Source: Nannocystis punicea (lineage in GTDB: Bacteria; Myxococcota_A; Polyangia; Nannocystales; Nannocystaceae). Taken from it: a stretch of DNA of 64,000 bases. Positions 14,050-23,423 of the stretch are shown piece by piece. The stretch is from NCBI RefSeq assembly GCF_026965555.1, contig NZ_CP114040.1, positions 10,923,501-10,987,500 on the forward strand. The letters are read 5' to 3'. A program made the position numbers and the translations under genes. A model generated the notes under the pieces. The model worked only from the letters and a program-made list of their open reading frames with translations, did no database searches and was not told where the DNA came from. How positions within the stretch are numbered: the first letter of the stretch is position 1; each line of letters begins with the position of its first letter.

Positions 14050-15408
14050 ATGCGCCACTCACTCGCCCTCCGTTCTGGCCTCGTCCACGTCCTCGCCCTG
14101 TGTGCCGCCTGCGACCTCGAGTCGTGCGTCCGCGGGGACCAGGAGGAGCTCGACTGCAGCGACCGCGAGCAGCAGTTCGACGACACCGTCGCGCGCGAGG
14201 GCGTCCTGCTCGACGCCATCCCCGACAAGCCCAGCTTCCCGATGGCGCTCGTGATCACCGAGCGCGGCATCGCCGAGCTGCTCAAGGGCATCACCAGCGA
14301 CACCAACCCGGTGGCCGGCGGCAACCTGACGCTGTTCGGGCTCAACCTGCAGATCGTGCCGCAGAAGACCGAGGTCGAGCTGACCAGCGAGCTCGACAAG
14401 TGCAGCCGCTGCGTCATCTTCGCCGTCGACTTCAGCCTGCAGGCGATCACCGACGGCGGCACCTCGCAGCTGGCCGGCACCGGCAGGTCGAAGATCAGCA
14501 TCCCGCTGCGGCTCGAGGAGCTCGAGGGCGACACCACCGCGCTGGTGGCCGCCTACGAGCAGATGACGATCCTCGACCTGACGTTGACGACCATGGGCTT
14601 CATCACGGCGCAGTACCCCGAGTTCGAGAAGGCGCTCGAGATCAAGATGACCCAGCTCATCCGCGAGCAGTCGGAGCCGGTCCAGCTGATGAAGTTCGAG
14701 CCGTGGACGATCGGCACCAACTCGGTCAAGGTCGCCGCCAAGCAGTTCGCCATCTTCCCCACGACCGGCGTCATCTCGCTCGGCATGCAGACCAACCTCG
14801 ACCTGCCCAAGGCGGTCGCGCTCGAGGTCGGCCAGGCACTCGACGGGGACGCCATGATGGCGGTGCAGATGCACCCCGGCCTGCTCCTCGGCATGGCCGA
14901 GCGCATGCTCGCCGAGGGCGTCATCCCCCGCCGCTACGACGACGACGGCAACCCCGACCCCGAGGGCCCGCAGGGCATCACGCTCACCGGCCTCGGCAAG
15001 AACGCCCTCGGCGCCAACGACCTCGACGTCACCTTCCGCGTGTGGCGCACCAAGGGCGACTACTGCGGCTACGCCAACGCCGTCAGCGTCCTGCGGCTCG
15101 GGCTCGACGACAGCGACGGCATCCAGGACCGCATCACCGTCACGCCGACCGACGACCTGCAGGTGCTCGAGGGCGGCGTGGGCGTCGGCGAGCTGTACGA
15201 GGACAACAAGGAGCTGGTCGAGGAGAACAAGGGCCTCGTCGACAGCTTCAAGCGCAGCCTGGCCGACCAGATCGGCATCACCGTCAACTACAACGAGCTC
15301 GCGGTCGACGGCCAGAACATCGTCTTCGACGCCACCGGCCTCGAGGTCACCGACAAGAAGATCGACATCCTGCTCGACTTCCTGGTGCTCGCCGCCGAAG
15401 GCGGCTGA
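14050..15408 (+). CDS. Secreted lipoprotein of unknown function
   Basis: 452 aa from the ATG at 14050, which has AGGAG five bases upstream; the open frame upstream is not needed. The signal peptide LVHVLALCAAC is a lipoprotein type. The mature part is long and well structured, with alternating hydrophobic strands (NLTLFGLNLQIV, RCVIFAVDFSLQAI, RSKISIPLRLEEL), a helical stretch (YEQMTILDLTLTTMG) and a charged segment near the end (LYEDNKELVEENKGLV). Strand-rich proteins of this layout can be lipid-binding (TULIP-like) folds, but that is only a guess from the pattern. It is followed 48 bp later by the first IgGFc-binding protein, possibly in one transcript. Confidence 0.8.
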   Translation: MRHSLALRSGLVHVLALCAACDLESCVRGDQEELDCSDREQQFDDTVAREGVLLDAIPDKPSFPMALVITERGIAELLKGITSDTNPVAGGNLTLFGLNLQIVPQKTEVELTSELDKCSRCVIFAVDFSLQAITDGGTSQLAGTGRSKISIPLRLEELEGDTTALVAAYEQMTILDLTLTTMGFITAQYPEFEKALEIKMTQLIREQSEPVQLMKFEPWTIGTNSVKVAAKQFAIFPTTGVISLGMQTNLDLPKAVALEVGQALDGDAMMAVQMHPGLLLGMAERMLAEGVIPRRYDDDGNPDPEGPQGITLTGLGKNALGANDLDVTFRVWRTKGDYCGYANAVSVLRLGLDDSDGIQDRITVTPTDDLQVLEGGVGVGELYEDNKELVEENKGLVDSFKRSLADQIGITVNYNELAVDGQNIVFDATGLEVTDKKIDILLDFLVLAAEGG

Positions 15409-15456
15409 CCCGCCGCTCTCGGTGTGCTTGTCTTCTCCTTCCCCTGAACTTCAGCG

Positions 15457-17196
15457 ATGCGACACTTCAACAAAGCCCCCCTCGCCGCGGTCCTCGTCCC
15501 GCTCGCCACCGTCGCGCTCTTGACCGGTTGCCCCGGCCTCCTGGGCAACACCACAGCCGGCGCCGAGGGCGACACCTCGACGACGACCACGAGCGGCACC
15601 ACGCCGCCGTCGACGCTCCCCGACCTCACGACCACCGGCTTCATGCTCGAGTGCTACCCGGGCACCATGCGCTGCGACCCGCAGAACCCCGGCGTGGTCC
15701 AGGAGTGCAAGGACACCGGCCTCGCCTGGGAGTCGACCGCCTGCACCGGCTTGGAGCAGTGCGTCGAGAAGATCGCCGAGAACACCGCCGAGTGCGTCGG
15801 CGCGTGCGAGGAGATCGACAACCCGACCTCGGTCGGGTGCGAGTTCCTCGCCATCCGCATGAACAGCTTCAACTATGACGAGGGCGACAAGGACGTCGTG
15901 ATCGTCGGCAACACCGACACCACGCGCACCGCTCAGATCCAGCTGTACTTCACGCCCAACAACTCCTTCACCGAGGAGCCGCTGTTCGAGCCGGTGCTGC
16001 TGGGTCCCGGCGAGTCGCACATCTTCGACCTCGTCAACGACCCGCTCAAGGGCTACACCGCCTTCCGCACCGGCGGGGTGTTCCGCGTCGAGAGCGACCT
16101 GCCGGTCACCGCGTACCTCCACTCGGCGCTGAAGAACACCGCCAGCAACGACTCGTCGATGCTGCTGCCGCTCCCGACCCTGCGCCAGGACTACGTCATC
16201 GCCTCGTACCCCGGCTACGCGGACAAGGACAAGCCCGACGAGATCAACGGCCGCCCGAGCTACTTCGACGTCATCGCTGTCGAGGACGACACCACCGTCG
16301 AGTGGGTGTCGCCGCGCGACACCGCCGCCCAGGGCGTCCTCATCCCCGCGGTCCCGGCCGGCGAGAAGGGCACGATGAAGCTCAACCGCTTCGACGTGCT
16401 GCAGGTCGGCGCCTCCTCGGCCACCAACATGAACTCGAGCACCCACGACCTGTCGGGCACGGTGGTCTCCGCCAACAAGAAGATCTGGGTCGTGGGCGCG
16501 ACCGAGTGCGCCTTCGTGCCGTTCGGCACCGGTTACTGCAACCACTTGCAGGAGCAGATGATCCCGCTCGAGTACTGGGGCAAGAAGTACGTCGGCCCCC
16601 ACTCGCCCGCGCGCGCGGGCGAGAAGCACTACTGGCGGATCTACGCCGGCAAGGACGGCGTCACCGTCACCGTCGAGAGCAACGACGCCGGCGTCAAGGT
16701 GCCGCCGATCACTCTGGTCAAGCGCGGCGACTGGAAGGAGCTCGAGATCCCCCACGGCGTCAGCCTGATCTTCACCGCCACCGGCCCCATCTTGCCCGTG
16801 CAGTACCTCGCGGGCGGCACGTCGGCCGACAAGATCGGCGATCCTGCCATGTACCAGATGATCGCGGTGGAGCAGTGGCTGCGGCGCTACGTCGTCGTCA
16901 CCGGCATCAACTACGACCTCAACTACGCCCAGATCTTGCGCAAGAAGGGCTCCGCCCCGGTGACGATCAACGGTCAGACCGTGGGCGACTACTACCTCAT
17001 CAACGGCACCGGTCCAGACAACCAATGGGAGGTCGCCGACTTCCCGCTGGCCGACGGCGCCGACGCGAACACGTATGTCGCCGAGTCGGACGATCCGTTC
17101 AACATCGTCGTGCTCGGCTACAACAAGCTCACCCCGCAGCAGTCGGCCTACGCCTACCCCGGCGGAATGAACCTCAAGAAGATCTACGACCCGTGA
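15457..17196 (+). CDS. IgGFc-binding-domain lipoprotein, copy 1
   Basis: 579 aa. The signal peptide ends TVALLTGC (lipobox), followed by a Thr-rich tether (TSTTTTSGTTPP) and a small Cys-rich module (CYPGTMRCDPQ to CVGACEEI). The rest is an IgGFc_binding-type domain as in the N-terminus of the human Fc-gamma-binding protein: LAIRMNSFN, QIQLYFTPNN, GGVFRVESDLPVTAYLHS, DYVIASYPGYAD, NHLQEQMIPLEYWGKKY, and the terminal SAYAYPGGMNLKK. In bacteria these are exported surface proteins of unknown ligand. It has a close paralogue at 18457-20169 with the same layout; a shorter lipoprotein gene lies between them. Confidence 0.9.
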   Translation: MRHFNKAPLAAVLVPLATVALLTGCPGLLGNTTAGAEGDTSTTTTSGTTPPSTLPDLTTTGFMLECYPGTMRCDPQNPGVVQECKDTGLAWESTACTGLEQCVEKIAENTAECVGACEEIDNPTSVGCEFLAIRMNSFNYDEGDKDVVIVGNTDTTRTAQIQLYFTPNNSFTEEPLFEPVLLGPGESHIFDLVNDPLKGYTAFRTGGVFRVESDLPVTAYLHSALKNTASNDSSMLLPLPTLRQDYVIASYPGYADKDKPDEINGRPSYFDVIAVEDDTTVEWVSPRDTAAQGVLIPAVPAGEKGTMKLNRFDVLQVGASSATNMNSSTHDLSGTVVSANKKIWVVGATECAFVPFGTGYCNHLQEQMIPLEYWGKKYVGPHSPARAGEKHYWRIYAGKDGVTVTVESNDAGVKVPPITLVKRGDWKELEIPHGVSLIFTATGPILPVQYLAGGTSADKIGDPAMYQMIAVEQWLRRYVVVTGINYDLNYAQILRKKGSAPVTINGQTVGDYYLINGTGPDNQWEVADFPLADGADANTYVAESDDPFNIVVLGYNKLTPQQSAYAYPGGMNLKKIYDP

Positions 17197-17299
17197 GTCG
17201 CGCGGTCCAGAGCCTGCCGGCGCGCCCTCGCGCAGCCCTGGTGGCTGCGCGCGTGCCCGCATCGGGGCCTCCCTTCTTTTCTTCGATCGCGGCTGTTAC

Positions 17300-17305
17300 T
17301 ACAGT
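17300..17305 (+). promoter_or_regulatory. TACAGT -10-like hexamer
   Basis: TACAGT lies 7 nt before the ATG at 17313 with no Shine-Dalgarno site, suggesting that this gene has its own leaderless promoter and is not read only from the gene upstream. Confidence 0.5.
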
Positions 17306-17312
17306 CGGCGGC

Positions 17313-18134
17313 ATGAAACCCTCTGCTTCGTTGTCAGTCGCCGTCGCGCTGTTGTCGATTGTCGGTTGCGAATCCAATCCATCCTACTCCGACGATGAGA
17401 ACGTCGCGGTGTCGTCCGATTCGGACACCCCCGGCGTCATCGCCGAGCTCCGCGTCCGCGAGCGTTCCTTCGTCCGATTCATCGACGAGAGGCTATCCTG
17501 CCCCGAGTGCGGCATCGGGATGTTGGTGCTGAACGCTCCCGAGGTGTCTGCTGGGATCGCGGAGCTGAAGCTGACCCCGCTCGAGGTGTTCCTCGCGCTC
17601 GCCCCCGAAGCCGTGGTTCCCGGCGCGCTCCGGGCCGATCACTTCGCCGGGGCGGCGACGGCCGATGCGTCTGCTCCCCGCAGCGGGAACGCGGGCCACC
17701 CGCTGATCACGGTCGAGGACTTGACTGCGCCGCGCCGCGTGTCGTTCGCGCAGGACGTGATCCACTCCACGAACCGGTGCAACTTCAACGCAATGGACAC
17801 CGCCGGCGACTACTGCGATCACTTCGACGTCGATCGAGCGAACGACACCGCCGACGCCTGGGACTGCGTCGACGACCAGACCGGCAGCCGGACCGTATCG
17901 GCCGGATCGTCTGCCGAGCGCTGGCTCGGACTTTGCGCGCGGGCGTCCATCGATTGGAAGGTCCAGGTCGAGGGCGTGCCCGGTACGTGGAGCGACGTCT
18001 CCGGAACGGCGGTCTCGGTCGTCGACGACGACGAGGTTGCCTATCACAGCTCGGCGATCTCCATCGCCCATCAGCGCTCGAGCATCACGGCGTCGTCCAC
18101 CGAGCACTACTCTTCGAGCTGGGCCCGCGATTGA
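17313..18134 (+). CDS. Secreted lipoprotein of unknown function between the two IgGFc-binding genes
   Basis: 273 aa from the ATG at 17313. The signal peptide SVAVALLSIVGC is a clean lipobox. An acidic tether (SYSDDENVAVSSDSD) leads into a globular domain with several cysteines (CPECGIG, CNFNAMDTAGDYC, WDCVDDQTG) and a hydrophilic C-terminus. The Ser/His/Tyr-rich last third (SSAISIAHQRSSITASSTEH) looks like a beta-rich edge. I do not recognise the family and see no catalytic motif. It is transcribed in the same direction as both IgGFc-binding paralogues but has its own likely promoter. Confidence 0.75.
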   Translation: MKPSASLSVAVALLSIVGCESNPSYSDDENVAVSSDSDTPGVIAELRVRERSFVRFIDERLSCPECGIGMLVLNAPEVSAGIAELKLTPLEVFLALAPEAVVPGALRADHFAGAATADASAPRSGNAGHPLITVEDLTAPRRVSFAQDVIHSTNRCNFNAMDTAGDYCDHFDVDRANDTADAWDCVDDQTGSRTVSAGSSAERWLGLCARASIDWKVQVEGVPGTWSDVSGTAVSVVDDDEVAYHSSAISIAHQRSSITASSTEHYSSSWARD

Positions 18135-18456
18135 CACGAAGATGGCATCTCGAGCTCCTTCGGCCCGGGGGCCGGTCACCGACATGACGACCGCCGGACG
18201 AGCAGGCCCGGGCATACCTTCCGCGCCGGTTGCGCCTCCTGGGTTCGTGCTCGCATAGACCTCTGCGAGGCCATGACGCCGAGACAGCGGTTTGCCGGCC
18301 GCGTCTCGGCGCCCAATCTCCGCTACCCTCTCGGTATGTTCCGGTCGGTCGGCGGCGCCGGATCTCGCTCCTGCGTCGCCGGGTCGGTTGGTGCTGTCTC
18401 GTTGAATCTGTCCTTCGGGCCACCTTACATCTACTCATTGACGATTGGATTGCCTC
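18135..18456 (+). other. Intergenic region upstream of IgGFc copy 2
   Basis: I see no gene in these 322 bp. A TACCCT occurs near 18325 in the context CGCTACCCTCTCGG, close to the CGCTACCCTCCCGG in front of the gene at 20357, but here it is about 130 bp from the start codon, so it is either a remnant or the promoter of a leadered transcript. Confidence 0.35.
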
Positions 18457-20169
18457 ATGTCTCACCACCCCGGTCTCCGCGCCTGTCTGGGCGCGCTCGT
18501 GCTGCTCGCGGCCTGTCCTGACCTGCTCCCCGTCGACCCCGACAGCGACAGCGCCGGCGCCACCGCTGCGGTCACCGGCGAGCCGGCGACCACCGCCGAG
18601 CCCGACCCGACCACCGGCTTCGTGCCGCAGTGCTTGCCCGGCCAGACGCGCTGCGACCCCGAGCAGCCGACCGCGCTGCAGACCTGCAAGGACACCGGCG
18701 CCGGGTGGGAGTCGAGCCCGTGCGCGCACGAGTGCGTCGAGGCGATCGACGCTGCCAGCTGCGTCGGCCCGTGCGACACCGACGACGACCCGACCTCGAT
18801 CGGCTGCGAGTTCGTGGCCATCCGCATGGCCAGCGGCAACGACCCCGACGACTTCGACGCGCTGATCGTCGGCAACACCGACCCGCTCGAGATCGCCGCG
18901 GTCCAGCTGTACTTCACCCCCACCAACGACCTGGTCGAGCAGGCCATCCTCGACCCGGTGATCCTCGCGCCCGGCGAGTCGCACGTGTTCGACATCACCG
19001 TCGACCCGCTCCCCTTCACCAACTTCCGCAACGGCGGCGTGTTCCGCCTCGTCAGCGACCGCCCCGTCGCCGCGTATCTGCACTCGCCGCTCGCCAACGA
19101 AGCGAGCAACGACGCCTCGATGCTGCTGCCGGTCCGCTGGCTGCGCAAGGACTACGTCGTCGCCTCGTGGCCGCCGTTCGTCGACGCCGACGAGCCCGAC
19201 ACGAAGAACGGCCGGCCCAGCTACTTCACGGTCATCGCCCTCGAGGACGACACCACGGTCAACTGGAAGCCGCGGCGGCGCACCGCCGGCCTGGGCGAGC
19301 AGTTCGACGCGGTCGAGCCGGGCGGCACCGGCACCAAGATGATGCGGCGCTTCGACGTCCTGCAGGTCGCCGCCTCCTCGCCGGCGGGCGACGCCGACTA
19401 CGAGAACCACGACGTCTCGGGCACCCTGGTCAGCGCCGACAAGAACATCTGGGTCATGGGCGCGACCAACTGCGCGTACGTGCCGTTCGGCTCCGGGTGG
19501 TGCAACCACCTGCAAGAGCAGATGATCCCGCTCGAGTACTGGGGCAGCACCTACGTCGCCCCGCCCTCGCCGCCGCGCTCCGGCGAGGAGAAGCAGTACT
19601 GGCGCGTCTACGCCGGCGATGACGACGTCACTCTCGGCATCTCCAGGACCGACCAGCCCGGCACTCAGTTCGTGGCGATCGCCGAGCGCGGCGACTTCCG
19701 CGAGTTCGCGGTCGATGCCGGTGTCACCCTGCTGTTCGTCGGCCTCAACGACGCGCCGATCCTCCCGGTGCAATACCTCGCCGGCAACCTGGCCGCCGGG
19801 GGGATCGGCGACCCGGCGATGGTGCAGAGCATCGCCGCCGAACAGTGGCGCGAACGCTACGTGTTCGTCACGGGCGCCGACTACGAGGCCAACTACGTCC
19901 AGGTCATTCGTCGCACCGGCGGCGCCGATGTCACGATCGACGGCCAGGTGGTCGGCAGCTGGAAGCTGGCCAACTTCGAGGGCGTCGACAATTACCAGAT
20001 CGCCGACGTCCCCCTCGCCAGCGGCGGCGAGGCGGCCACCTACGTGGCGGCCTCGACCGAGCCGTTCGGCATCACCGTGGTCGGCTACAACCCCGCCGGC
20101 CCCGGCACCATGACCTCCGCTTACGCCTACCCGGGCGGCATGCGGCTCGAACGGCTGTTCCAGCCGTGA
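18457..20169 (+). CDS. IgGFc-binding-domain lipoprotein, copy 2
   Basis: 570 aa from the ATG at 18457; a TTG four codons upstream is less likely. Lipobox LVLLAAC, then an Asp/Ala/Thr tether and the same Cys module (CLPGQTRCDPEQ to CVGPCDTDDDPTS) and IgGFc-like domain as copy 1. Whole blocks are shared with it: YWGSTYVAPPSPPRSGEE corresponds to YWGKKYVGPHSPARAGE, and both end AYAYPGGM. This marks a local duplication that has since diverged. The ligand is unknown. It is followed 187 bp later by the Cys-repeat/lamin-tail lipoprotein, also exported. Confidence 0.9.
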   Translation: MSHHPGLRACLGALVLLAACPDLLPVDPDSDSAGATAAVTGEPATTAEPDPTTGFVPQCLPGQTRCDPEQPTALQTCKDTGAGWESSPCAHECVEAIDAASCVGPCDTDDDPTSIGCEFVAIRMASGNDPDDFDALIVGNTDPLEIAAVQLYFTPTNDLVEQAILDPVILAPGESHVFDITVDPLPFTNFRNGGVFRLVSDRPVAAYLHSPLANEASNDASMLLPVRWLRKDYVVASWPPFVDADEPDTKNGRPSYFTVIALEDDTTVNWKPRRRTAGLGEQFDAVEPGGTGTKMMRRFDVLQVAASSPAGDADYENHDVSGTLVSADKNIWVMGATNCAYVPFGSGWCNHLQEQMIPLEYWGSTYVAPPSPPRSGEEKQYWRVYAGDDDVTLGISRTDQPGTQFVAIAERGDFREFAVDAGVTLLFVGLNDAPILPVQYLAGNLAAGGIGDPAMVQSIAAEQWRERYVFVTGADYEANYVQVIRRTGGADVTIDGQVVGSWKLANFEGVDNYQIADVPLASGGEAATYVAASTEPFGITVVGYNPAGPGTMTSAYAYPGGMRLERLFQP

Positions 20170-20343
20170 GCCCCGGCGGGCCCCGCACGCGGGGTTCGCC
20201 GTAGCGACGTCACCAGACCCGCGTCGGACCGGCCTGGGTCCACGACGGTCGATCGTCCGCCGGCCGGACCTTGCGGGCCTGTGAGGCGGAGAAAGCTCGC
20301 TCGGTCGCGCCGCACCGGCCGTGCTGGCCGCCCGGCTTTCCGC

Positions 20344-20349
20344 TACCCT
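20344..20349 (+). promoter_or_regulatory. TACCCT -10-like hexamer
   Basis: TACCCT lies 7 nt before the ATG at 20357 and supports that start over the in-frame one 36 bp upstream. There is no Shine-Dalgarno site. Confidence 0.5.
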
Positions 20350-20356
20350 CCCGGCC

Positions 20357-21910
20357 ATGTCGAAGCTCTCGTATCGCCTTGGATTCGCGCTCCTCGTCCT
20401 GCCCGCGTGCAGCAATCCGGCCCCGGCCGACACCGACAGTGATACCGACACGTCGACGAGCACGTCGACCACCGACGGCACTCAAACCTCGGTCGCTCCG
20501 ACCACCGAGCCGCCGACCTCGACGACCGAGGAGCCGACCTCGACCACCACGACGACCACCGAGTCGACCACCACCGAGCCGGTGACCTCGACAACCTCCA
20601 CCGATACGACCGACACGTCGACGACCACCGACACGACGACGACCACCACCACCACCACCGACACCGAGACGTCCTCGACCACCGAGGCGCCGGACCAGTG
20701 CGCCGACGGCGAGAAGAACGGCGGCGAGACCGACACCGACTGCGGCGGCCCGACCTGTTCGCCCTGCGCCGACGGCGGCGCCTGCGTCGAGGACACCGAC
20801 TGCGAGAGCGGCAGCTGCAACGACGCCACCTGCGGCCTGCCGCCGGTGGGCTGCCTCGACGGCCTGAAGAACGACGAGGAGACCGACATCGACTGCGGCG
20901 GCTCCGAGTGCCCGGCCTGCGCCGACGACCTCGCGTGCGCCGTCCCCGAGGACTGCCTCTCGAAGGTCTGCACCGACGACGTGTGCGTCGCCGCCAGCTG
21001 CGAGGACCAGGTCGTCAACGGCGAGGAGTCGGACGTCGACTGCGGCGGCGACACCTGCGACAAGTGCGTCGACGGCGACAGCTGCAACACCGCCGACGAC
21101 TGCGACAGCGGCGTGTGCGAGAGCAACGTCTGCTCGCCGGCCAGCTGCGAGGACACCGCCCAGAACGGCGACGAGACCGACGTCGACTGCGGCGGCCCCG
21201 ACTGCGACAAGTGCGGCGCCGGCGACGCCTGCGTGACCAACGCCGACTGCGCCGACAACCTCTGCCAGAACAACGTGTGCGTCGGCCCCACCTGCGACGA
21301 CGGCATGCAGAACGGCCAGGAGACCGACGTCGACTGCGGCGGCCCGAACTGCGAGGCCTGCCCCGGCTTCGGCCTCGTCATCAACGAGGTCGACTACGAC
21401 AACCTCAACACCGACAACGCCGAGTACATCGAGCTCCTCAACACCACCCCCGACTCGATCGCCCTCGGCGGCCACAAGGTCGTCCTCATCAACGGCAGCG
21501 GCGCGGCCACCTACGCGACCCTCGACCTCAGCCCCCTCGGCTCGATCGCCGGCGGTCAGTACCTCGTCATCGCCAAGCCCAGCTTCACCGTGCCGGGCGG
21601 CGTGCTCAAGGTCGACTTCAACGGCGACACCGACAAGATCCAGAACGGCGCGCCCGACGGCATCGCCCTGATCGGCGGCGGCGCGCTCATCGACGCCCTG
21701 TCCTACGAGGGCGCGATGACGAACGTCAACATCGCCGGCGTCGGCATGGTCAGCCTCGTCGAGGGCACCGTCCTCCCCGTCGACGTCGCCGACTCCAACA
21801 CCATCGTCGGCTCGCTGGCCCGCCTGCCCAACGGCAGCGACACCGACGACGCCGCCACCGACTGGAAGTTCACGGCCAACCTCACCCCCGGCGCTGCCAA
21901 CGTGCCCTGA
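20357..21910 (+). CDS. Lipoprotein with tandem Cys-rich repeats and a C-terminal lamin-tail domain
   Basis: 517 aa. Lipobox ALLVLPAC, then about 95 residues made almost only of Thr, Ser, Asp, Glu and Pro, a typical long tether. Five tandem repeats of about 45 residues follow, each with a C-DG-NGEETDVDCGG-x-C-x-C signature and further paired cysteines, so each is probably a small disulfide-bonded, possibly calcium-binding module. The last about 180 residues are a lamin-tail (LTD) domain beginning FGLVINEVDYDN and EYIELLN, an Ig-like fold found in bacterial surface proteins and extracellular nucleases. It probably displays the LTD domain away from the outer membrane. No enzyme domain is present. 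Confidence 0.88.
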   Translation: MSKLSYRLGFALLVLPACSNPAPADTDSDTDTSTSTSTTDGTQTSVAPTTEPPTSTTEEPTSTTTTTTESTTTEPVTSTTSTDTTDTSTTTDTTTTTTTTTDTETSSTTEAPDQCADGEKNGGETDTDCGGPTCSPCADGGACVEDTDCESGSCNDATCGLPPVGCLDGLKNDEETDIDCGGSECPACADDLACAVPEDCLSKVCTDDVCVAASCEDQVVNGEESDVDCGGDTCDKCVDGDSCNTADDCDSGVCESNVCSPASCEDTAQNGDETDVDCGGPDCDKCGAGDACVTNADCADNLCQNNVCVGPTCDDGMQNGQETDVDCGGPNCEACPGFGLVINEVDYDNLNTDNAEYIELLNTTPDSIALGGHKVVLINGSGAATYATLDLSPLGSIAGGQYLVIAKPSFTVPGGVLKVDFNGDTDKIQNGAPDGIALIGGGALIDALSYEGAMTNVNIAGVGMVSLVEGTVLPVDVADSNTIVGSLARLPNGSDTDDAATDWKFTANLTPGAANVP

Positions 21911-21917
21911 ATCCCGC

Positions 21918-21923
21918 TATCCT
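21918..21923 (+). promoter_or_regulatory. TATCCT -10-like hexamer
   Basis: TATCCT lies 6 nt before the amidase ATG at 21930 and only 7 bp after the preceding stop codon; there is no Shine-Dalgarno site. Confidence 0.5.
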
Positions 21924-21929
21924 CGGCGC

Positions 21930-23423
21930 ATGATCGCCGAGTATGAGGATCTCGACGGCCTCGCCCTCGCCGCCCTCGTGCGCGCGGGCGAGGTCTCGCC
22001 GTTAGGGCTGGTCGACGAGGCCATCCGCCGCTGCGAGGCCGACGGCGTCCCGCTCGGCGCAGTGGTCGCGCCGATGTACGAGCGCGCCCGCGACCTGGCC
22101 AAAGGGACATTGCCCGAAGGACCGTTTCGCGGCGTGCCGATGTTGCTCAAGGACCTGGTGTCGGGGGCCGAGGGCGCGCCGCTGCAGTCGGGCAGCCGGT
22201 TCCTGCGCGGCTACGTGTCGCCGGCCGACTCGGAGATCGTGCGCCGCTACCGAACGGCCGGGCTGATCCCGGTCGGCAAGTCGGCGACCTCGGAGTTCGG
22301 CGTGGTGCCGACGGTCGAGACCCTGGTCCACGGCCCGTGCAAGAACCCGTGGGACCGCGCGCGCTCGGCCGGCGGCAGCAGCGGCGGCTCGGGCGCGGCC
22401 GTGGCCGCCCGCGTCGTCCCGCTCGCCAGCGGCAGCGACGGCGGCGGGTCGATACGGATCCCCGCCTCCTGCTGCGGCCTGTTCGGCATGAAGCCCACCC
22501 GCGGCCGCACCCCCAGCGGCCCCGAGCGCGCCGAGGGCTGGCAGGGCTTCGCCGTCCTCCACGCGCTGACCCGCTCGGTCCGCGACAGCGCCGCCCTGCT
22601 CGATGCGACATGTCCCCCGGAACATGGCGCTGCGTACTACCCGCCTCCGCCGGCCCGGCCCTACCTCGCCGAGGTCTCGACCCCGCCCGGCAAGCTGCGG
22701 ATCGCCGTCACCACCCGGCCGATGCTCGGCGGCCAGGTCCACCCCGACTGCGCCGCCGCCCTCAGCTCGGCCGCCGCCCTGCTGCAGGACCTCGGCCACC
22801 ACGTCGACGAGGCCGCGCCCGAGGTCGACGGCCCCGCCTTCTCGCGGGCCTTCTTCGCCATCCTCTGCGGCGAGGTCGCGGCCGACATCGACGAGGCCGC
22901 GCGCCTCACCGGCCGCCGCCCGCGGGCCGGCGAGTTCGAGTTCGTCACCTGGACTTTGAGTCAGATCGGTCGGGCCCTCGGCGCCGCCGAGTTCGTGGCC
23001 GCCAAGCGCCACTTGCAGCAGGCGGCGCTGAAGATCGGGCCGTTCTTCGCCGACTACGACGTGCTCGTCACCCCGACCCTGGCCCAGCCGCCCGCCCCGC
23101 TCGGCACCCTCGGCCCGCAGGGCCTCTCCGCCGCGATGATGAAGGCTCTCGGCCGCGCCCGCGCCGGCGGCCTGCTCAAGGCCCTCATGGCCCACGACCC
23201 CAGCGCCGACCAGGTCTACGCCTACCTGCCGTGGACCCCCGTGTTCAACGTCACCGGCCAGCCGGCCATGTCGGTGCCGCTGCACTGGAGCCCCGAGGGC
23301 CTGCCGATCGGCGTCCACTTCGTCGGCCGCTGGGGCGACGAGGCGACCCTGTTCCGCCTCGCCGGCGAGCTCGAGCGCGCCCGCCCGTGGGCCGGCCGCC
23401 GCCCGCCGCCCGCGGCCACATGA
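21930..23423 (+). CDS. Amidase-signature family hydrolase
   Basis: 497 aa, cytoplasmic. It hydrolyses an amide bond using the Ser-cisSer-Lys triad of the amidase signature family (which includes GatA): Lys74 in MLLKDL, Ser150 in the GGSSGGSG loop and the nucleophile Ser174 in SDGGGSIRIPAS. Length is usual for the family. No gatB or gatC is adjacent, so it is not obviously the tRNA amidotransferase subunit; a non-specific amidase is likelier. At codons 226-233 the sequence reads ACATGTCCCCCGGAACATGG, a match to the intergenic palindrome family, translated TCPPEHG in a variable loop. The substrate cannot be told from sequence. Confidence 0.9.
   Translation: MIAEYEDLDGLALAALVRAGEVSPLGLVDEAIRRCEADGVPLGAVVAPMYERARDLAKGTLPEGPFRGVPMLLKDLVSGAEGAPLQSGSRFLRGYVSPADSEIVRRYRTAGLIPVGKSATSEFGVVPTVETLVHGPCKNPWDRARSAGGSSGGSGAAVAARVVPLASGSDGGGSIRIPASCCGLFGMKPTRGRTPSGPERAEGWQGFAVLHALTRSVRDSAALLDATCPPEHGAAYYPPPPARPYLAEVSTPPGKLRIAVTTRPMLGGQVHPDCAAALSSAAALLQDLGHHVDEAAPEVDGPAFSRAFFAILCGEVAADIDEAARLTGRRPRAGEFEFVTWTLSQIGRALGAAEFVAAKRHLQQAALKIGPFFADYDVLVTPTLAQPPAPLGTLGPQGLSAAMMKALGRARAGGLLKALMAHDPSADQVYAYLPWTPVFNVTGQPAMSVPLHWSPEGLPIGVHFVGRWGDEATLFRLAGELERARPWAGRRPPPAAT
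22607..22627. repeat. GACATGTCC-type palindrome inside the amidase gene
   Basis: GACATGTCCCCCGGAACATGG matches the intergenic palindrome family and is read in frame as TCPPEHG within the amidase, in a surface-loop region between the catalytic core and the C-terminal part. It may be an inserted unit or chance. Confidence 0.4.
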
